This document shows positions 60,806 to 60,867 of a stretch of 60,867 nt of DNA, in pieces; the first letter of the stretch is position 1; the number at the start of each line of letters is the position of its first letter. The position numbers were made by a program, and so were the translations under genes. The notes under the pieces are model-generated. The model was not told the origin of the DNA. It was given only the letters and a program-made list of their open reading frames with translations, and did no database searches. The DNA lies in NCBI GenBank assembly GCA_030427505.1, contig JAUICH010000019.1:64001-124867 (forward strand), in the 5' to 3' direction. The DNA is from Verrucomicrobiia bacterium (GTDB lineage Bacteria > Verrucomicrobiota > Verrucomicrobiia > Verrucomicrobiales > DEV007).

Positions 60806-60867
60806 ATGAACTCATCAATACCATCCCATACGCTCGGCATCGACCTCGGTGATAAGAAACACGCGGT
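60806..60867 (+). CDS. IS110-family transposase, N-terminus only
   Basis: The last 62 bases encode MNSSIPSHTLGIDLGDKKHAV and run off the right edge. The motif G-I-D-L-G-D-K-K-H is the first catalytic strand (first Asp of the DEDD RuvC-like site) of IS110-type transposases. Only this segment is available, so subfamily and intactness are unknown. Confidence 0.75.
   Translation, partial: MNSSIPSHTLGIDLGDKKHA

Overview
The window is a GC-rich bacterial chromosome segment. I see no rRNA. The gene families are a Bat/MoxR operon with a DUF4381-type protein, a permease fused to FG-GAP and UnbV-like repeats, a PhoD phosphatase and a FIST sensor. Shine-Dalgarno signals are weak. Together these lean towards the PVC superphylum, probably Verrucomicrobiota; this is an inference from gene content, not a placement.

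Layout. (1) 1-1.9 kb holds part of a lasso-peptide toolkit: a truncated ABC exporter leaving the left edge, a divergent PqqD-like RRE protein (B1) and a B2 leader peptidase. (2) 2.2-21.7 kb is a surface-polysaccharide locus. It contains a WecA/TagO-like initiating transferase, a Wzx-type flippase, a Wzy-type polymerase, eight glycosyltransferases, two FkbM methyltransferases, sugar oxidoreductases, two acyltransferases and a YdcF-like protein. Many start codons overlap the preceding stop. (3) 22-34.3 kb is the most unusual part: an Asp/Asn beta-hydroxylase, a HExxH protein, two small DUF6916-like proteins bracketing three tandem tail-collar (microcystin-dependent-like) proteins, a GNAT acetyltransferase and a sulfotransferase. 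It continues with a second PqqD protein, a lasso cyclase, a lasso precursor of the paeninodin type, an HprK-like kinase, an SdpA/HTTM-like membrane pair, a DUF6065 protein and a decayed 2OG-Fe(II) oxygenase. Two MITE-like elements sit between the second PqqD gene and the cyclase. (4) 34.3-46.7 kb: a minus-strand permease/FG-GAP fusion, then moxR, DUF58, DUF4381, BatA, BatB-BatC fusion, BatD and BatE, then tRNA-Leu(UAG). (5) 46.7-60.9 kb: PhoD phosphatase, FIST sensor, M32 carboxypeptidase, a second copy of one MITE, a lipoprotein, an AlgJ/AlgX-like protein, DNA polymerase I, a small unknown protein, a GT-C-like membrane protein, a heptanucleotide tandem array and the start of an IS110-type transposase.

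How the parts fit. The lasso genes can form one pathway: RRE (B1) plus B2 peptidase remove the leader, the Asn-synthetase-like cyclase closes the ring, the HprK-like kinase may phosphorylate the Ser-Ser C-terminus, and the ABC protein exports. Its components are split by the 20-kb polysaccharide locus. The tail-collar block and its hydroxylase, acetyltransferase and sulfotransferase lie in the same run as the lasso genes and are the best candidate for an undescribed modification or display system.
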